Assembly: GCA_021463865.1 (NCBI GenBank)
Contig: JAJTXY010000006.1
Coordinates: 1-64,000, forward strand
Length of the DNA: 64,000 bases
From: Anaerolineae bacterium
Lineage (GTDB): Bacteria > Chloroflexota > Anaerolineae > Aggregatilineales > J027
Direction: 5' to 3'
Made by a program: the position numbers and the translations under genes. Numbering within the stretch: position 1 is the first letter of the stretch; every line of letters starts with the position of its first letter. Under the pieces are notes generated by a model that made no database searches, was not told where the DNA came from, and was given only the letters and a program-made list of their open reading frames with translations. Below are positions 25,990-34,916 of this stretch, in pieces.

Positions 25990-26643
25990 CTAGACGGAAA
26001 TATTGACCCCGGTCATCTGACTAACCATTTGCAACAGGGTTGTCCCTTGTGGATATTCCTCTTGCCACAGCATCGCCGGGGGGAACGCAAAACCGGGCAG
26101 CAGGGTCGAAAAAATGTGCCCCTCATTATCCAAAGGATTACGATGATAGAGCTTGTCCTCGCCTAACACATAAACATCGGCTTGGCGACGCTGGGGGTCA
26201 AATAGCCAATATTCTTGCACCCCCGCCGCCTCATATTCGGTAAATTTCGCCCCATAATCGCGCTCGGTGCTTTCTGGTGACACGATTTCAATTACCACAT
26301 CCGCAGGGCCATTCAGATACGTGGGAGTAATGCGCTCCCGATGTTCGTTCAAGATAACCATTAAATCAGGTTCACGCGCAGGTTGCTCGTCGCTGATATA
26401 CATTGAAAAAGGGGCAACCATCAGTCGCCCAAGTTTCTTGAAATCGAGGTACAGGCGTAACAAAACAGTCAAGAACATTACCAGTTCTTGATGAATCTCA
26501 TTGTTCGACATATGAACCAATACCCTGCCTATGAGCCATTCGGCGTGCTGCCCATCATACAGCCGAAGATAATCCTCAAATGAGATGTATTCCTGAGAAA
26601 CAGGAGGCGCAGATGTCACATGTTCGACTGTTCTATCCACCAT
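25990..26643 (-). CDS. Uma2-family (DUF820) putative restriction-endonuclease-like protein
   Basis: A 217-residue protein of the Uma2 family, which has a PD-(D/E)xK nuclease fold. Typical segments are FEDYLRLYDGQHAEWLIGRV at the N-terminus, the acidic REPDLMVILNE, the PADVVIEIVSPESTERDYG motif, then KFTEYEAAGVQEYWLFDP. Asp and Glu of these segments are the expected metal ligands, with Lys of the KFTEYE helix. These proteins are very abundant in Chloroflexota and cyanobacteria, and their biological target is not established. Confidence 0.85.
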   Translation of the reverse strand: MVDRTVEHVTSAPPVSQEYISFEDYLRLYDGQHAEWLIGRVLVHMSNNEIHQELVMFLTVLLRLYLDFKKLGRLMVAPFSMYISDEQPAREPDLMVILNEHRERITPTYLNGPADVVIEIVSPESTERDYGAKFTEYEAAGVQEYWLFDPQRRQADVYVLGEDKLYHRNPLDNEGHIFSTLLPGFAFPPAMLWQEEYPQGTTLLQMVSQMTGVNISV

Positions 26644-26694
26644 CTTGACCTCGATTTCCTAACCGTCATCTCAAGCATATCAAATCATGGCAGC

Positions 26695-28578
26695 TTAATC
26701 CAACGGCGTCAACGTTAGCCGATATTTGGCTTCATGCAGGGTAAAGGGTGCTTGGGCGCTTACAATGACTACCGCCCCACCCTCTGGCACATCAATTTCC
26801 ATATCCGACTTGCCTGCCTCAACCGGAACGTACTGGACTTCGTTGGGGTCGCCCAACTTCACCACTGCGATTGACCAATCTTGCCCAACGGTCTGCTGTG
26901 TCCGCAAAAACCCGTCGGCGACCCATTCACTGTCTAGGGTTTCCATGTCATCCATCAGGCCAATTTCGGGAATTTCGATGTCGTCCAGCAAAAATCCCGG
27001 CCCGGTCAGGGCATTGTTGGTGACGTATTCAAAGCGGATTTGGATGACCTGTCCGGCATAACGCGATAGGTCAATTTCATCCGCCAGCCACCCGTCAGAA
27101 TAACCTGTGTAATGCAGACCGGGGGCATCGGTGTAGCCGTCGGGATATTCCATATGCTGGCCCGACAGCGGATCCCAACGCTGCCCATCATTGGTGGAAA
27201 CTAAAACATGCATGTAATCGGGTAGTTCCCCCGTCTCCCACCACACGTTGTAACGCAGGGTTGCGCCGGGCACGCGGGTTAAATCTACAGTACGAGTCAG
27301 GCTGCTGGCCGCCCCAATCGCGTTATACGACCACCACATCCAGTCGCCAGAAGCAGGGGCTATATCCATCAAGGGGGTTTCGGTTGAGCCGCTAAAATTC
27401 AGTTGATACGTACCCGGAAATTCCACCGACAGATAATCGGCTCCATACTGATTGGCGTTGCTATTAAAGATAAATTCGCGTTTGACACTGCCCAAATCAA
27501 TCAACGGCGGGGTCGTGGTCAAGTCATAGGTTTGATAGTAGTAGCGGCCATCGCCCACATAGGGATTATCAAGCAAGCTGGCGATGTACCAATCAATCAT
27601 CAACTCATTCAAAGTCGTGGCTTGCCCGGTTTGTTGCAGCGTATCATAGACTCCAGCAAGCCCATCATGCGGATTTTGCGTGAGCGCCTTGATAAATTCC
27701 GATCCAAACCGCTCATACAGGTAGACCGCAAAGAGATACCCCGCCCCATAATAAGCCGATTGTTCCTCGTAATCCAGCGACCACGAATTGAGCGGCCTAT
27801 TGGTATCGAACATGAACTGCTCGACATTAAAATGATTGACCTCGTTATCCACCACCCCGATGAGATGTTCGGCTAGTTGCGAAAGCCCCTCATCCATCCA
27901 GCGATATTCATTACCATCACGGTTGAACTGAATGAGGTGTTGAAATTCATGGGCCAATGTCGCGTAGTATTGTTCGCTATCCAATGGGTTTTCATTCAGC
28001 ATCATATACACCGCGTCGCGCTGATTGCTGGACGGGCAGATATGTTGGGGGCATTGGTCTTTGGGGCTAAAAAATCCTAACAGGCCGGGATAGAACTCAT
28101 TGACATGCACCAAATGAATCCGGGTGTCGCCATCAATGCCGGGGTTGGCGTTTGGCCCAAAAATCTCGCGGTCAAGCCACCAAACACGCTTGTCAAAATA
28201 ATCCGCCGTCGTCTGCAATTCATCCATGTCTATATCAGTACCCGGCTCAAACCAGAAATAGGCATACTGGCTGCGATAGTAGAGTTCCATCTCATAAATA
28301 TCATGGGGCGATTCCCCCAGCGCAAAGGTCGTTTGATCGCCAATTTGATAGGGGTCGGTGAAAAATGGGCCATACACATCGGCATAGAGTTCCCAACCCC
28401 AGCGTGACCGTGCATCTCCTTCGTGGCGGAGTGGTGAAGGCGCAGGCGCATCGGCCCATGTTAGCCTTTGTTGGCTGCTGTTGGAATCGGCTTTTGCCAT
28501 CATCGTTGATGACAAGACGATAATCAACCCGATGGCCCCCACCCAACGGAGAGATTGACGGACACGCTGTTGAACCAT
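26695..28578 (-). CDS. Secreted zinc metalloprotease, immune-inhibitor-A-like
   Basis: A 627-residue exported protease with a signal peptide (residues 1-31, VGAIGLIIVLSSTMMAKA). The zinc site is LAHEFQHLIQF, with an extended partner segment (WMDEGLSQLAEHLIG) whose Glu is the likely third ligand. The C-terminal half holds a beta-sandwich region with YAGQVIQIRFEYVTN and GFLLDDIEIPEIG, typical of the MAM-like domain after M6-type catalytic domains. It probably digests extracellular protein. It is a paralog of the next gene: catalytic and sandwich segments align throughout. It lies 52 bases downstream of that gene on the same strand. Confidence 0.85.
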   Translation of the reverse strand: MVQQRVRQSLRWVGAIGLIIVLSSTMMAKADSNSSQQRLTWADAPAPSPLRHEGDARSRWGWELYADVYGPFFTDPYQIGDQTTFALGESPHDIYEMELYYRSQYAYFWFEPGTDIDMDELQTTADYFDKRVWWLDREIFGPNANPGIDGDTRIHLVHVNEFYPGLLGFFSPKDQCPQHICPSSNQRDAVYMMLNENPLDSEQYYATLAHEFQHLIQFNRDGNEYRWMDEGLSQLAEHLIGVVDNEVNHFNVEQFMFDTNRPLNSWSLDYEEQSAYYGAGYLFAVYLYERFGSEFIKALTQNPHDGLAGVYDTLQQTGQATTLNELMIDWYIASLLDNPYVGDGRYYYQTYDLTTTPPLIDLGSVKREFIFNSNANQYGADYLSVEFPGTYQLNFSGSTETPLMDIAPASGDWMWWSYNAIGAASSLTRTVDLTRVPGATLRYNVWWETGELPDYMHVLVSTNDGQRWDPLSGQHMEYPDGYTDAPGLHYTGYSDGWLADEIDLSRYAGQVIQIRFEYVTNNALTGPGFLLDDIEIPEIGLMDDMETLDSEWVADGFLRTQQTVGQDWSIAVVKLGDPNEVQYVPVEAGKSDMEIDVPEGGAVVIVSAQAPFTLHEAKYRLTLTPLD

Positions 28579-28630
28579 ACTGTTTACTCACTTATCTCGA
28601 CTGCGGAACCTGTACGCAGTCACGAATAAT

Positions 28631-30580
28631 TTACTGGGCCGTAATGGTCAGGTTGAAATTAGCCGGAATGATGGTGACGGGTGCAAGGCCAGAGACAACC
28701 AGTGTCCAGCCTTTGACATCCCCACCAAGCGGGAGTGTCCATTCACCGGACGGGGCATCCTCAGCAGTGAGCAGTGGCTCAACCGTGATCGTGCCATCCG
28801 CCAGTTCTTGAATCAATTGCAGGGTAAAGGACTGACGCAGCACATTGTCAATCTGTGCCCAGCCTTCAGTTACCCAACTTGCATCTAGGGGTTGCTCAAA
28901 ATCATCGCTGAAGCCGATTTCGGGGATACTGACATCATCCAGCAAGAACCCATCACGCACCACCGCATCATCGGTGATGTATTCAAAACGCAGTTGGATT
29001 TTCTGTCCGGCATAGGCCGAGAGGTCAATCGTTTCCTGCACCCAATCGCCAGATGCCGCCGTATAGCCTGCGCCGTAGCCTGTGTTAAACGGATTTTCAG
29101 TGGTGGTGCGGCTGGTAGCAATGGGTGTCCATGTTGCGCCGCCGTCGGTGCTGACCATCACATAGGCAAAATCCCATAGTTCTTCGATGTTGTACCATGC
29201 CCAAAAGTTGAGGGTAGCACTGCTGACACTGGTCAAATCCACTTCGCGGGTTAGGCGGGCATCGCTGTCATCCACGCGGTTTGACCACATAGCCAATTGA
29301 CCACTATGGGCATCGGTGGGCAGTACAGGCACGGTGTCATTGCCACTAAATTGAATCGTCACCGTTTGGGGATCCGGCCCACCCTTGAGGGTGTAATAAT
29401 TGGTGCCCCACTGATTGACCGATTCATGCTCCATCGTCGTTGGGAGGCCGATTTGCTCTACGCCCCCGGTAATTTCGACCAAATTTGCTAGGTCGGGGTG
29501 GGTATAGACGTATCGTCCGTCACCTACCTTCGCGTCATTGAGGTAATTGGCGGCTATCCACTCCGCAAAGACTTGTGAGGCCGTGATAGGTTCACCTGTC
29601 AGTGGGTCGGTAATGCCGAGTGCATCCAACGTATTCTGGATACTTTGCATCCCATTGGCATCATCAGCCACCATCGTCTTGATGAATTCCATGCCAAAGC
29701 GTTCCAGCAGATAGGCGTTAAACAAAAATGACGCGCCATACACCACGCCTCGGTCATCTTCGGGCCAGTGGGTCAACTGCGTCGAGGGTTCGTTGAGAAA
29801 TGCGGGCGTAAAATCGCTTGGCCCATAGCCTCCAATGAAGGCTGACAGTTCGCTGAGGCCCTCATTGACCCATGAGGTTTCATTGGCATCATTCACCCAA
29901 TGAATCATATGCTGAAATTCATGGGCCAGCACGCCGACATAGTAGGGTGAGCCAATATAAGGCAGCATGGTGTCCAAGTTCACATAGAACATTTCTTTTT
30001 CATTCGATGAGGAAACGGCCTCATTGGGGTATTCTTGCTCACTGTAATAATAGGCCGCGATATAAGCCCCCAACTTGGAGACATGGAGAACATGCAGGCG
30101 GGGGTCGCCATCAATTCCCGGCGACCATTCGCTGCCAAAGACGTCTCGCGCCTGTTGATATACAAGATTAGCAAACTCATCAGCGGCATTCTTCAGGCTA
30201 TCGTAATCAACCGTGTAGCCGCTTTCGACCCACATATAGATGACATCATTCATGTAAACCAACGTGGCGTCTACTGTGAATAACCCTGTCTCATCATTTT
30301 GGGCAAAGAACGGTTCCACATCCCCAATTTGGTACGTTTTGCTAGGGGTGGTCGGCGGCGGAGCAATTTCCCCAACTCCTTTCAGACGTTGGGCAAGATC
30401 AAGCCGATCACGCGGCGGGACGACGGCGGTAGCGAGGGCTTGTTCAGTCAAAAATTGTTTATTGTCCTGCGCTCGCACGGGTGATTGTAGGGTAACAATG
30501 CCAGCGACCATTGCGATGCTGAGACCAAAAGCGGCTAGCCGTTGGGTAAATATGGCAATAGGGGTACGGGGAGTTTTCAC
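28631..30580 (-). CDS. Secreted zinc metalloprotease, paralog of the downstream gene
   Basis: A 649-residue exported protease. GTG at 30580 is chosen because AGAAAGAGG is five bases upstream; the open frame extends ten codons further. The signal peptide ends near SPVRAQ. The zinc site is LAHEFQHMIHW, followed by TSWVNEGLSELSAFIGG. The C-terminal sandwich carries YAGQKIQLRFEYITDD and GFLLDDVSIPEIG, nearly the same wording as the neighbour, so the pair arose by tandem duplication and has since diverged widely elsewhere. It probably acts in extracellular protein breakdown. Confidence 0.85.
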   Translation of the reverse strand: MKTPRTPIAIFTQRLAAFGLSIAMVAGIVTLQSPVRAQDNKQFLTEQALATAVVPPRDRLDLAQRLKGVGEIAPPPTTPSKTYQIGDVEPFFAQNDETGLFTVDATLVYMNDVIYMWVESGYTVDYDSLKNAADEFANLVYQQARDVFGSEWSPGIDGDPRLHVLHVSKLGAYIAAYYYSEQEYPNEAVSSSNEKEMFYVNLDTMLPYIGSPYYVGVLAHEFQHMIHWVNDANETSWVNEGLSELSAFIGGYGPSDFTPAFLNEPSTQLTHWPEDDRGVVYGASFLFNAYLLERFGMEFIKTMVADDANGMQSIQNTLDALGITDPLTGEPITASQVFAEWIAANYLNDAKVGDGRYVYTHPDLANLVEITGGVEQIGLPTTMEHESVNQWGTNYYTLKGGPDPQTVTIQFSGNDTVPVLPTDAHSGQLAMWSNRVDDSDARLTREVDLTSVSSATLNFWAWYNIEELWDFAYVMVSTDGGATWTPIATSRTTTENPFNTGYGAGYTAASGDWVQETIDLSAYAGQKIQLRFEYITDDAVVRDGFLLDDVSIPEIGFSDDFEQPLDASWVTEGWAQIDNVLRQSFTLQLIQELADGTITVEPLLTAEDAPSGEWTLPLGGDVKGWTLVVSGLAPVTIIPANFNLTITAQ

Positions 30581-30860
30581 GTGAACCTCTTTCTGGCGAT
30601 TAAAAAACACTATAGCATAGTTTCTATTGGCTTAATCAACTCCTCATCAATTTTTCGGAGTTTCTCATGCAAGATGTCCAACTGCTCTAACATAAAGCCG
30701 GGAGTGCCACGCTTGGGTATAATTTGCAGTAGTATAGATACTCTGCCTTTTAGCAAGACGATGGGTCAGCATTGAGAGTTCCCAATTAGATTACACCGAC
30801 ATCAGATGGTGGGTTGCCTCTATCCCGTGTTTGTCGCAATAAGAAAGACTGGATGAAACG

Positions 30861-31078
30861 ATGAATACCTTACTAGAAAAAGCCATTGCTGAAATCACCA
30901 AACTGCCGGAGTCGGAACAGGAAGCATTTGCCGCATGGGTGTTAGAAGAATTGGCTTCCGAACGCCGTTGGGACGAAGTATTTGCGAAATCGGCAGACAT
31001 TTTAGCCCTCCTAGCGGACGAGGCATTGGCAGAACATCGAATGGGAAAACCCAGTTACGCGACCCGGATGATCTATGA
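30861..31078 (+). pseudogene. Antitoxin gene with a frameshifted 3' end
   Basis: The first 60 codons (LLEKAIAEITKLPESEQEAF, then AAWVLEELASERRWDE) match a small antitoxin type common next to RelE-like toxins. At 31046-31049 there are four A residues. With five, the frame would continue TQLRDPDDL and stop at TGA 31076-31078, overlapping the toxin ATG (31075) as ATGA, the usual layout. As written the frame runs on to 31103 with an unrelated tail. Either one A was lost in the genome or in sequencing. The N-terminal part is intact, so some function may remain. Confidence 0.65.
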
Positions 31079-31333
31079 TTTCTCGTACTACCGAGCGATT
31101 TAGAAAAGGTCTAGAAAATCTCCCGCCACAGATAAGGCGGCAAGCGAGGCAAACCTATTTATTGTTTAGGGAAAATCCCTATCACCCAAGTTTGCATTTT
31201 AAGCAAATACACCCGACCAAACCAATTTACTCGGCGAGAGTGAGGGGTAGTAGGTCTCCGTGAAGATGATGAAATTGTCTGGTTTTAGATTGGTACGCAT
31301 TCTGATTATGACAAGCTGATCTCGCAGTTTTGA
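31075..31333 (+). pseudogene. RelE/ParE-like toxin pseudogene
   Basis: The first 55 codons (ISRTTERFRKGLENLPPQIR, then HPSLHFKQIHPTKPIYSARV) match a RelE-like mRNA-interferase-type toxin. After about 31245 the frame shifts. The expected continuation appears in another frame as GLREDDEIVWF, then IGTHSDYDKLISQF, ending at TGA 31331-31333. Inside it TAG at 31286-31288 stands where a Trp codon is expected. A frameshift plus a nonsense codon means the toxin is dead, consistent with a decaying toxin-antitoxin locus. Confidence 0.75.
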
Positions 31334-31347
31334 CAAAGGAATTTCGA

Positions 31348-32136
31348 TTGATTAAATCCATTTTGACAAAGGTTCGACTGCCTGAACCCTACCTTCCGCC
31401 TTGGGGAATGCGATTAGCGTTTGGGACGGTCATCATGTTTGTGGTGGCTTTGTTTTTGGGCCTGTTGATTACGACTACCATCCGCGAAGATGACCCCACC
31501 GATGCTCAAGCTCTGTCAATTATTATGGGAGCGGCGATTGGCAGCGTGATGGCCTTGACGCTGGCCTATCAATATAGTAGCGGAGTCATCCTGAAAAAAC
31601 AGGAATCCTCCAAGCGGTATCAGCAGACCGTTGCTCAATCGCTTGGTTTAATTCCCAGCCGCAGCCGTCCCTTTTGGATTGCCTCGCTGTCGGCATTGGC
31701 GGTGGCGATTGTGTTGGATACCGTCACGCTTATTCTGGGTAAATCTGATACCAGTTTACCGCTAGGCCTTGACCGGATGGACGACGCAGATGCCTTGACA
31801 TGGATCATGGCGCTGGTAGTGTTTATTGTTCTCCGCCCTGTCGCCGAGGAAGTCATTTTTCGTGGGATACTCTATCCGGTCATGGTCAAACGCACCCAAG
31901 ATAATCTACAGGCGGTTGTCTGGTCGGCGGTGATATTTGCCCTATTTTATTTTGTCCAAGCCTTTAATTGGGAGATTAGTTGGGAGGTCAGTTATTGGAG
32001 TCTGGCCTATCCCTTGATGCTTGGCCTGACCGCAGGCATTGTTCGCGCTCATACCAAATCTACGACTGCGGCGATTCTTGCAAATGCTATGTTCGGTCTA
32101 TTTTTGATCATGAAAGCCTTACTTACGTTTGCCTAA
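31348..32136 (+). CDS. CPBP-family intramembrane metalloprotease
   Basis: A 262-residue membrane protein with about seven hydrophobic helices. It has the CPBP/CAAX-type motif PVAEEVIFRGILYPVM (the Glu pair and Arg), followed by a later conserved helix rich in small residues (LMLGLTAGIVRAHTKSTTAA). Such proteins process prenylated or bacteriocin-type substrates or act in self-immunity; the substrate here is unknown. TTG at 31348 is chosen because AAAGGA lies seven bases upstream. The open frame begins at a TTG at 31330 that overlaps the dead toxin's stop. Confidence 0.8.
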   Translation: MIKSILTKVRLPEPYLPPWGMRLAFGTVIMFVVALFLGLLITTTIREDDPTDAQALSIIMGAAIGSVMALTLAYQYSSGVILKKQESSKRYQQTVAQSLGLIPSRSRPFWIASLSALAVAIVLDTVTLILGKSDTSLPLGLDRMDDADALTWIMALVVFIVLRPVAEEVIFRGILYPVMVKRTQDNLQAVVWSAVIFALFYFVQAFNWEISWEVSYWSLAYPLMLGLTAGIVRAHTKSTTAAILANAMFGLFLIMKALLTFA

Positions 32137-32152
32137 AATGGAGAAAACCTCT

Positions 32153-32929
32153 ATGACTTATGAAAATATTTTGGCTGAAAAGGTTGAAGGTGGTGTTGGT
32201 CTGATTCGGCTCAACCGCCCCAAAGCCATGAACGCCCTCGACAGCGTTTTAATGTCTGAGTTGGTGCAGGCGCTTAATGAATTTGAGGCTGACCGCGAAA
32301 TTGGCTGCATTGTCATCACGGGCAGTGAAAAGGTCTTTGCTGCTGGTGCGGACATTAAAGAAATGGAAAACGCCACCACCGTCGAGATGCTCACCCGGGA
32401 CAGCATTAGCCTGTGGGATAAGGTTGCGAAAATCAATAAGCCTGTAATTGCCGCCGTGTCGGGCGTGGCGCTGGGCGGGGGCTGCGAATTGGCAATGGCG
32501 TGTGACATGATTGTGGCCTCCACCTCCGCCAAATTTGGACAACCTGAAATCAACTTGGGGGTCATTCCCGGCGCAGGTGGCACCCAGCGACTCACCCGTG
32601 CAGTGGGTAAGGCGTTGGCGATGGAGATGGTGCTGAATAATCGCTGGTTGGAAGCGCAGGAAGCCTATCAATTCGGCTTGGTGAATCGTGTCGTTGCGCC
32701 GGAAACCTATTTGGATGAGGCGCTGAAATTGGCGCGTGATATTGCGGCGCGTGCCCCGGTGGCCGTTCGTTTGGCCCGTGAAAGTGTCAACGCAGCGTTT
32801 GAACTGCCCCTCAGTGAAGGGATTCGGCTGGAACGGCGCAATTTTTATTTCCTATTTAGCACCGAAGATCAAAAAGAGGGCATGAACGCTTTTGTCAATA
32901 AGCGCCCTGCCAAGTGGCTAGGGAAATAG
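32153..32929 (+). CDS. Enoyl-CoA hydratase
   Basis: A 258-residue crotonase that adds water to trans-2-enoyl-CoA in fatty-acid beta-oxidation or related routes. Oxyanion-hole segments AAGADIKEM and GVALGGGCELAMACDMI are present. The two catalytic Glu lie in GGGCELAMA and FGQPEINLGVIPGAGGTQRL, an arrangement closely like mammalian crotonase. ATG at 32153 is chosen because GGAGA is eight bases upstream and the length then matches the family; the frame is open eight codons further. A thioesterase gene follows after four bases. Confidence 0.92.
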   Translation: MTYENILAEKVEGGVGLIRLNRPKAMNALDSVLMSELVQALNEFEADREIGCIVITGSEKVFAAGADIKEMENATTVEMLTRDSISLWDKVAKINKPVIAAVSGVALGGGCELAMACDMIVASTSAKFGQPEINLGVIPGAGGTQRLTRAVGKALAMEMVLNNRWLEAQEAYQFGLVNRVVAPETYLDEALKLARDIAARAPVAVRLARESVNAAFELPLSEGIRLERRNFYFLFSTEDQKEGMNAFVNKRPAKWLGK

Positions 32930-32933
32930 ACTA

Positions 32934-33380
32934 ATGGATGCGCTATTTAATCCAGACCACTTTCGTCACTCGATTTTGATGACCGTCCGTTTTGCGGATT
33001 TGGATGCGTTGGCTCATGTCAATCATGCCGCTTATCTGACCTATATGGAACAGGCCCGCATGTCGTATGCGAAGGACGTGTGGGGGTGGGACGGCGATAT
33101 GAAGAATTTGAGTATCATCGTAGCCCGTGTTGCGGTTGACTATAAAGCGCCGCTGTTCCTGAGTGAGCAGGTACGGGTGTGGACGCGCTGTTCACGTTTG
33201 GGCACCAAAAGTTTTGATCTCGCCTATTTGGTTCAGCGCGAGGGGGAAATCGGCCCAGACAGTATTGTGGCAACCGGGATGACAGGGATGGTCGCGTATG
33301 ATTATGCCACTAGCAAAACTATGGCTTTTCCAACAGACTGGCGCACACGAACTTTAGCCTATGAACCCGCGTTATCTTGA
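32934..33380 (+). CDS. Hotdog-fold acyl-CoA thioesterase (4HBT/YbgC type)
   Basis: A 148-residue hotdog protein. The N-terminal strand and helix FADLDALAHVNHAAYLTYME carry the catalytic Asp of the 4-hydroxybenzoyl-CoA thioesterase type (D-x-D-x-x-x-H-V-N). It would hydrolyse acyl-CoA esters, perhaps to recover CoA. It begins four bases after the enoyl-CoA hydratase stop, so the two form a small acyl-CoA unit. Confidence 0.85.
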   Translation: MDALFNPDHFRHSILMTVRFADLDALAHVNHAAYLTYMEQARMSYAKDVWGWDGDMKNLSIIVARVAVDYKAPLFLSEQVRVWTRCSRLGTKSFDLAYLVQREGEIGPDSIVATGMTGMVAYDYATSKTMAFPTDWRTRTLAYEPALS

Positions 33381-33450
33381 CGGGCAAATGAGGGGCAAGT
33401 AGACTGACTACATCAATTAATGCTGGTTCAAAAGGGGGCGTCGTTTTTTG

Positions 33451-34155
33451 ATGACCGATGAAGACCGAACTATGCGTGAACTACGCTCGGAGGCCGTTGA
33501 GGATTTTGTAAAAGCGGTCTATATGCTGCAACAAGAGCATGAATTAGTCCCAACTACCCTCTTGGCGCAGACTTTGGACATCACGCCCCCGTCTGTCACC
33601 GACATGGCAAAAAAATTGTCGGATACTGAACGACTGCATGAGCCTTTGTTGGTCGTTAAACCCTATCGTGGCGTGCGCCTAACGCCATTGGGAGAACAAG
33701 TCGCGTTAGAGGTTTTACGCCATCATCGGCTATTGGAGTTGTATCTGGTCGAAGCATTAGGGTATAGCTGGGATGAGGTACATGAAGAGGCCGACCGCTT
33801 GGAACATCACATCTCCGAGCGATTTGAGGCGCGTATCGCAGAAGTGCTAGGCAACCCGGTTATTGACCCGCATGGCGACCCTATCCCAACCCTCGAAGGC
33901 AAACTGCCCGGACAGGAACATTTACAGCCACTTTCTGATTGGCCGCAAGACAAACCCGGCGTTGTGGTGCGTTTTCTTGACCAAGCCCCCGAAAAATTGC
34001 AGTATTTTGAAGAAAAAGGCCTAAAACCCGGCGCGATTATTCAGATTACCAAACGTGAACCGTTTGACGGTCTCACCCATGTGTTGATTGATTCTGCCCT
34101 GCACGTCTTGAGCCAAAGCACCACCCAATCCATCTTAATCGCCGAACCACGATAG
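33451..34155 (+). CDS. DtxR/MntR-family metal-dependent regulator
   Basis: A 234-residue regulator. The winged helix at residues 10-70 includes LAQTLDITPPSVTDMAKKL as the recognition helix region. The dimerisation/metal-binding region follows (RHHRLLELYLVEALG and HEEADRLEHHIS), with His and Glu ligands as in DtxR and MntR. The C-terminus (about 160-232) resembles the FeoA/SH3-like domain of the long-form members. It is expected to repress metal-uptake genes when Fe or Mn is bound. No metal transporter gene is adjacent. ATG at 33451 follows AGGGGG at 33433-33438. Confidence 0.85.
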   Translation: MTDEDRTMRELRSEAVEDFVKAVYMLQQEHELVPTTLLAQTLDITPPSVTDMAKKLSDTERLHEPLLVVKPYRGVRLTPLGEQVALEVLRHHRLLELYLVEALGYSWDEVHEEADRLEHHISERFEARIAEVLGNPVIDPHGDPIPTLEGKLPGQEHLQPLSDWPQDKPGVVVRFLDQAPEKLQYFEEKGLKPGAIIQITKREPFDGLTHVLIDSALHVLSQSTTQSILIAEPR

Positions 34156-34253
34156 CCCCATTTGTTAAGCAATCTGAATTGTTGATTTTTCTGTCATGAG
34201 TACAATCATGGACATGAAATTATTGTGCAGTGCAAAAGAAGGGGTGGTTTTTT

Positions 34254-34916
34254 ATGGGTGGTGTTACGATTCAAGATGTTTTACTCCCGCAAGAGGGGCA
34301 AGTTATTTGGGACGGCCTAGTCTATGGCTTGCTGTTTTTTTCGCTCATCGCGCTTTTCATGCTGTCGCAGGGGTCTATGCGGGACACAATAATGATTTCA
34401 GCGGTGGTGATGTTTTGTATTCTGGATAAGACCTATGCGTGGGGTTATATTTTCAAGCCGGATGGGGTATATCCGGGGATGCCAACGGACTGCACCGTAT
34501 ATCCGAAAATCTGTGAACGCGACGTGCGGATTGAAGCCCATTTAGTGCATCTTGGCACGTATCTGATGCGGGTGTTGATGTTCTCATTCCCATTGGTGAT
34601 CGCAGGCCAAACCCGTGTTGGGAAAGCGCGTGTGTTGGCAGCACTCTTGGCGGTCTATGCTGGGGTCTATTCAGCGGCTCGCTGGTATTTTCAACAGCGC
34701 CACGCTGGTGGGGCGGTATTCATGATAGATTGGCTGGAGCCTCAGAATATTTTCCGAAGCTCCATGTTGGTCGTCGGTGTAGGCGCTTTAGCCCATCGCT
34801 GGTACCGCAATCGCTTCCGAAGCATAGACTGGGAGGCAGAAATGCTTGTAGGCGGGGTGCTGGCCTCGGACGACACTGAAATAGAGGTCACGCAGGGCAT
34901 GGACGTGCGGCCCTAG
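34254..34916 (+). CDS. Hypothetical membrane protein
   Basis: A 220-residue protein with about five hydrophobic helices, no signal peptide and no recognised motif. A Cys-containing loop (PTDCTVYPKICERDVRIEAH) lies between the second and third helices. ATG at 34254 is preferred over a GTG 24 bases earlier because AGAAGGGG is then correctly spaced. The last 43 codons overlap the 3' end of the convergent aminotransferase gene by 129 bases. Those residues form a polar tail after the last helix, so the true stop may once have been earlier. Confidence 0.55.
   Translation: MGGVTIQDVLLPQEGQVIWDGLVYGLLFFSLIALFMLSQGSMRDTIMISAVVMFCILDKTYAWGYIFKPDGVYPGMPTDCTVYPKICERDVRIEAHLVHLGTYLMRVLMFSFPLVIAGQTRVGKARVLAALLAVYAGVYSAARWYFQQRHAGGAVFMIDWLEPQNIFRSSMLVVGVGALAHRWYRNRFRSIDWEAEMLVGGVLASDDTEIEVTQGMDVRP

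Noticed and set aside
30581-30860. Small gene or RNA in the gap before the decayed antitoxin
   Set aside because: No ORF with a ribosome site or stable structure was seen. A TATAAT lies in the gap but lacks a -35 partner.
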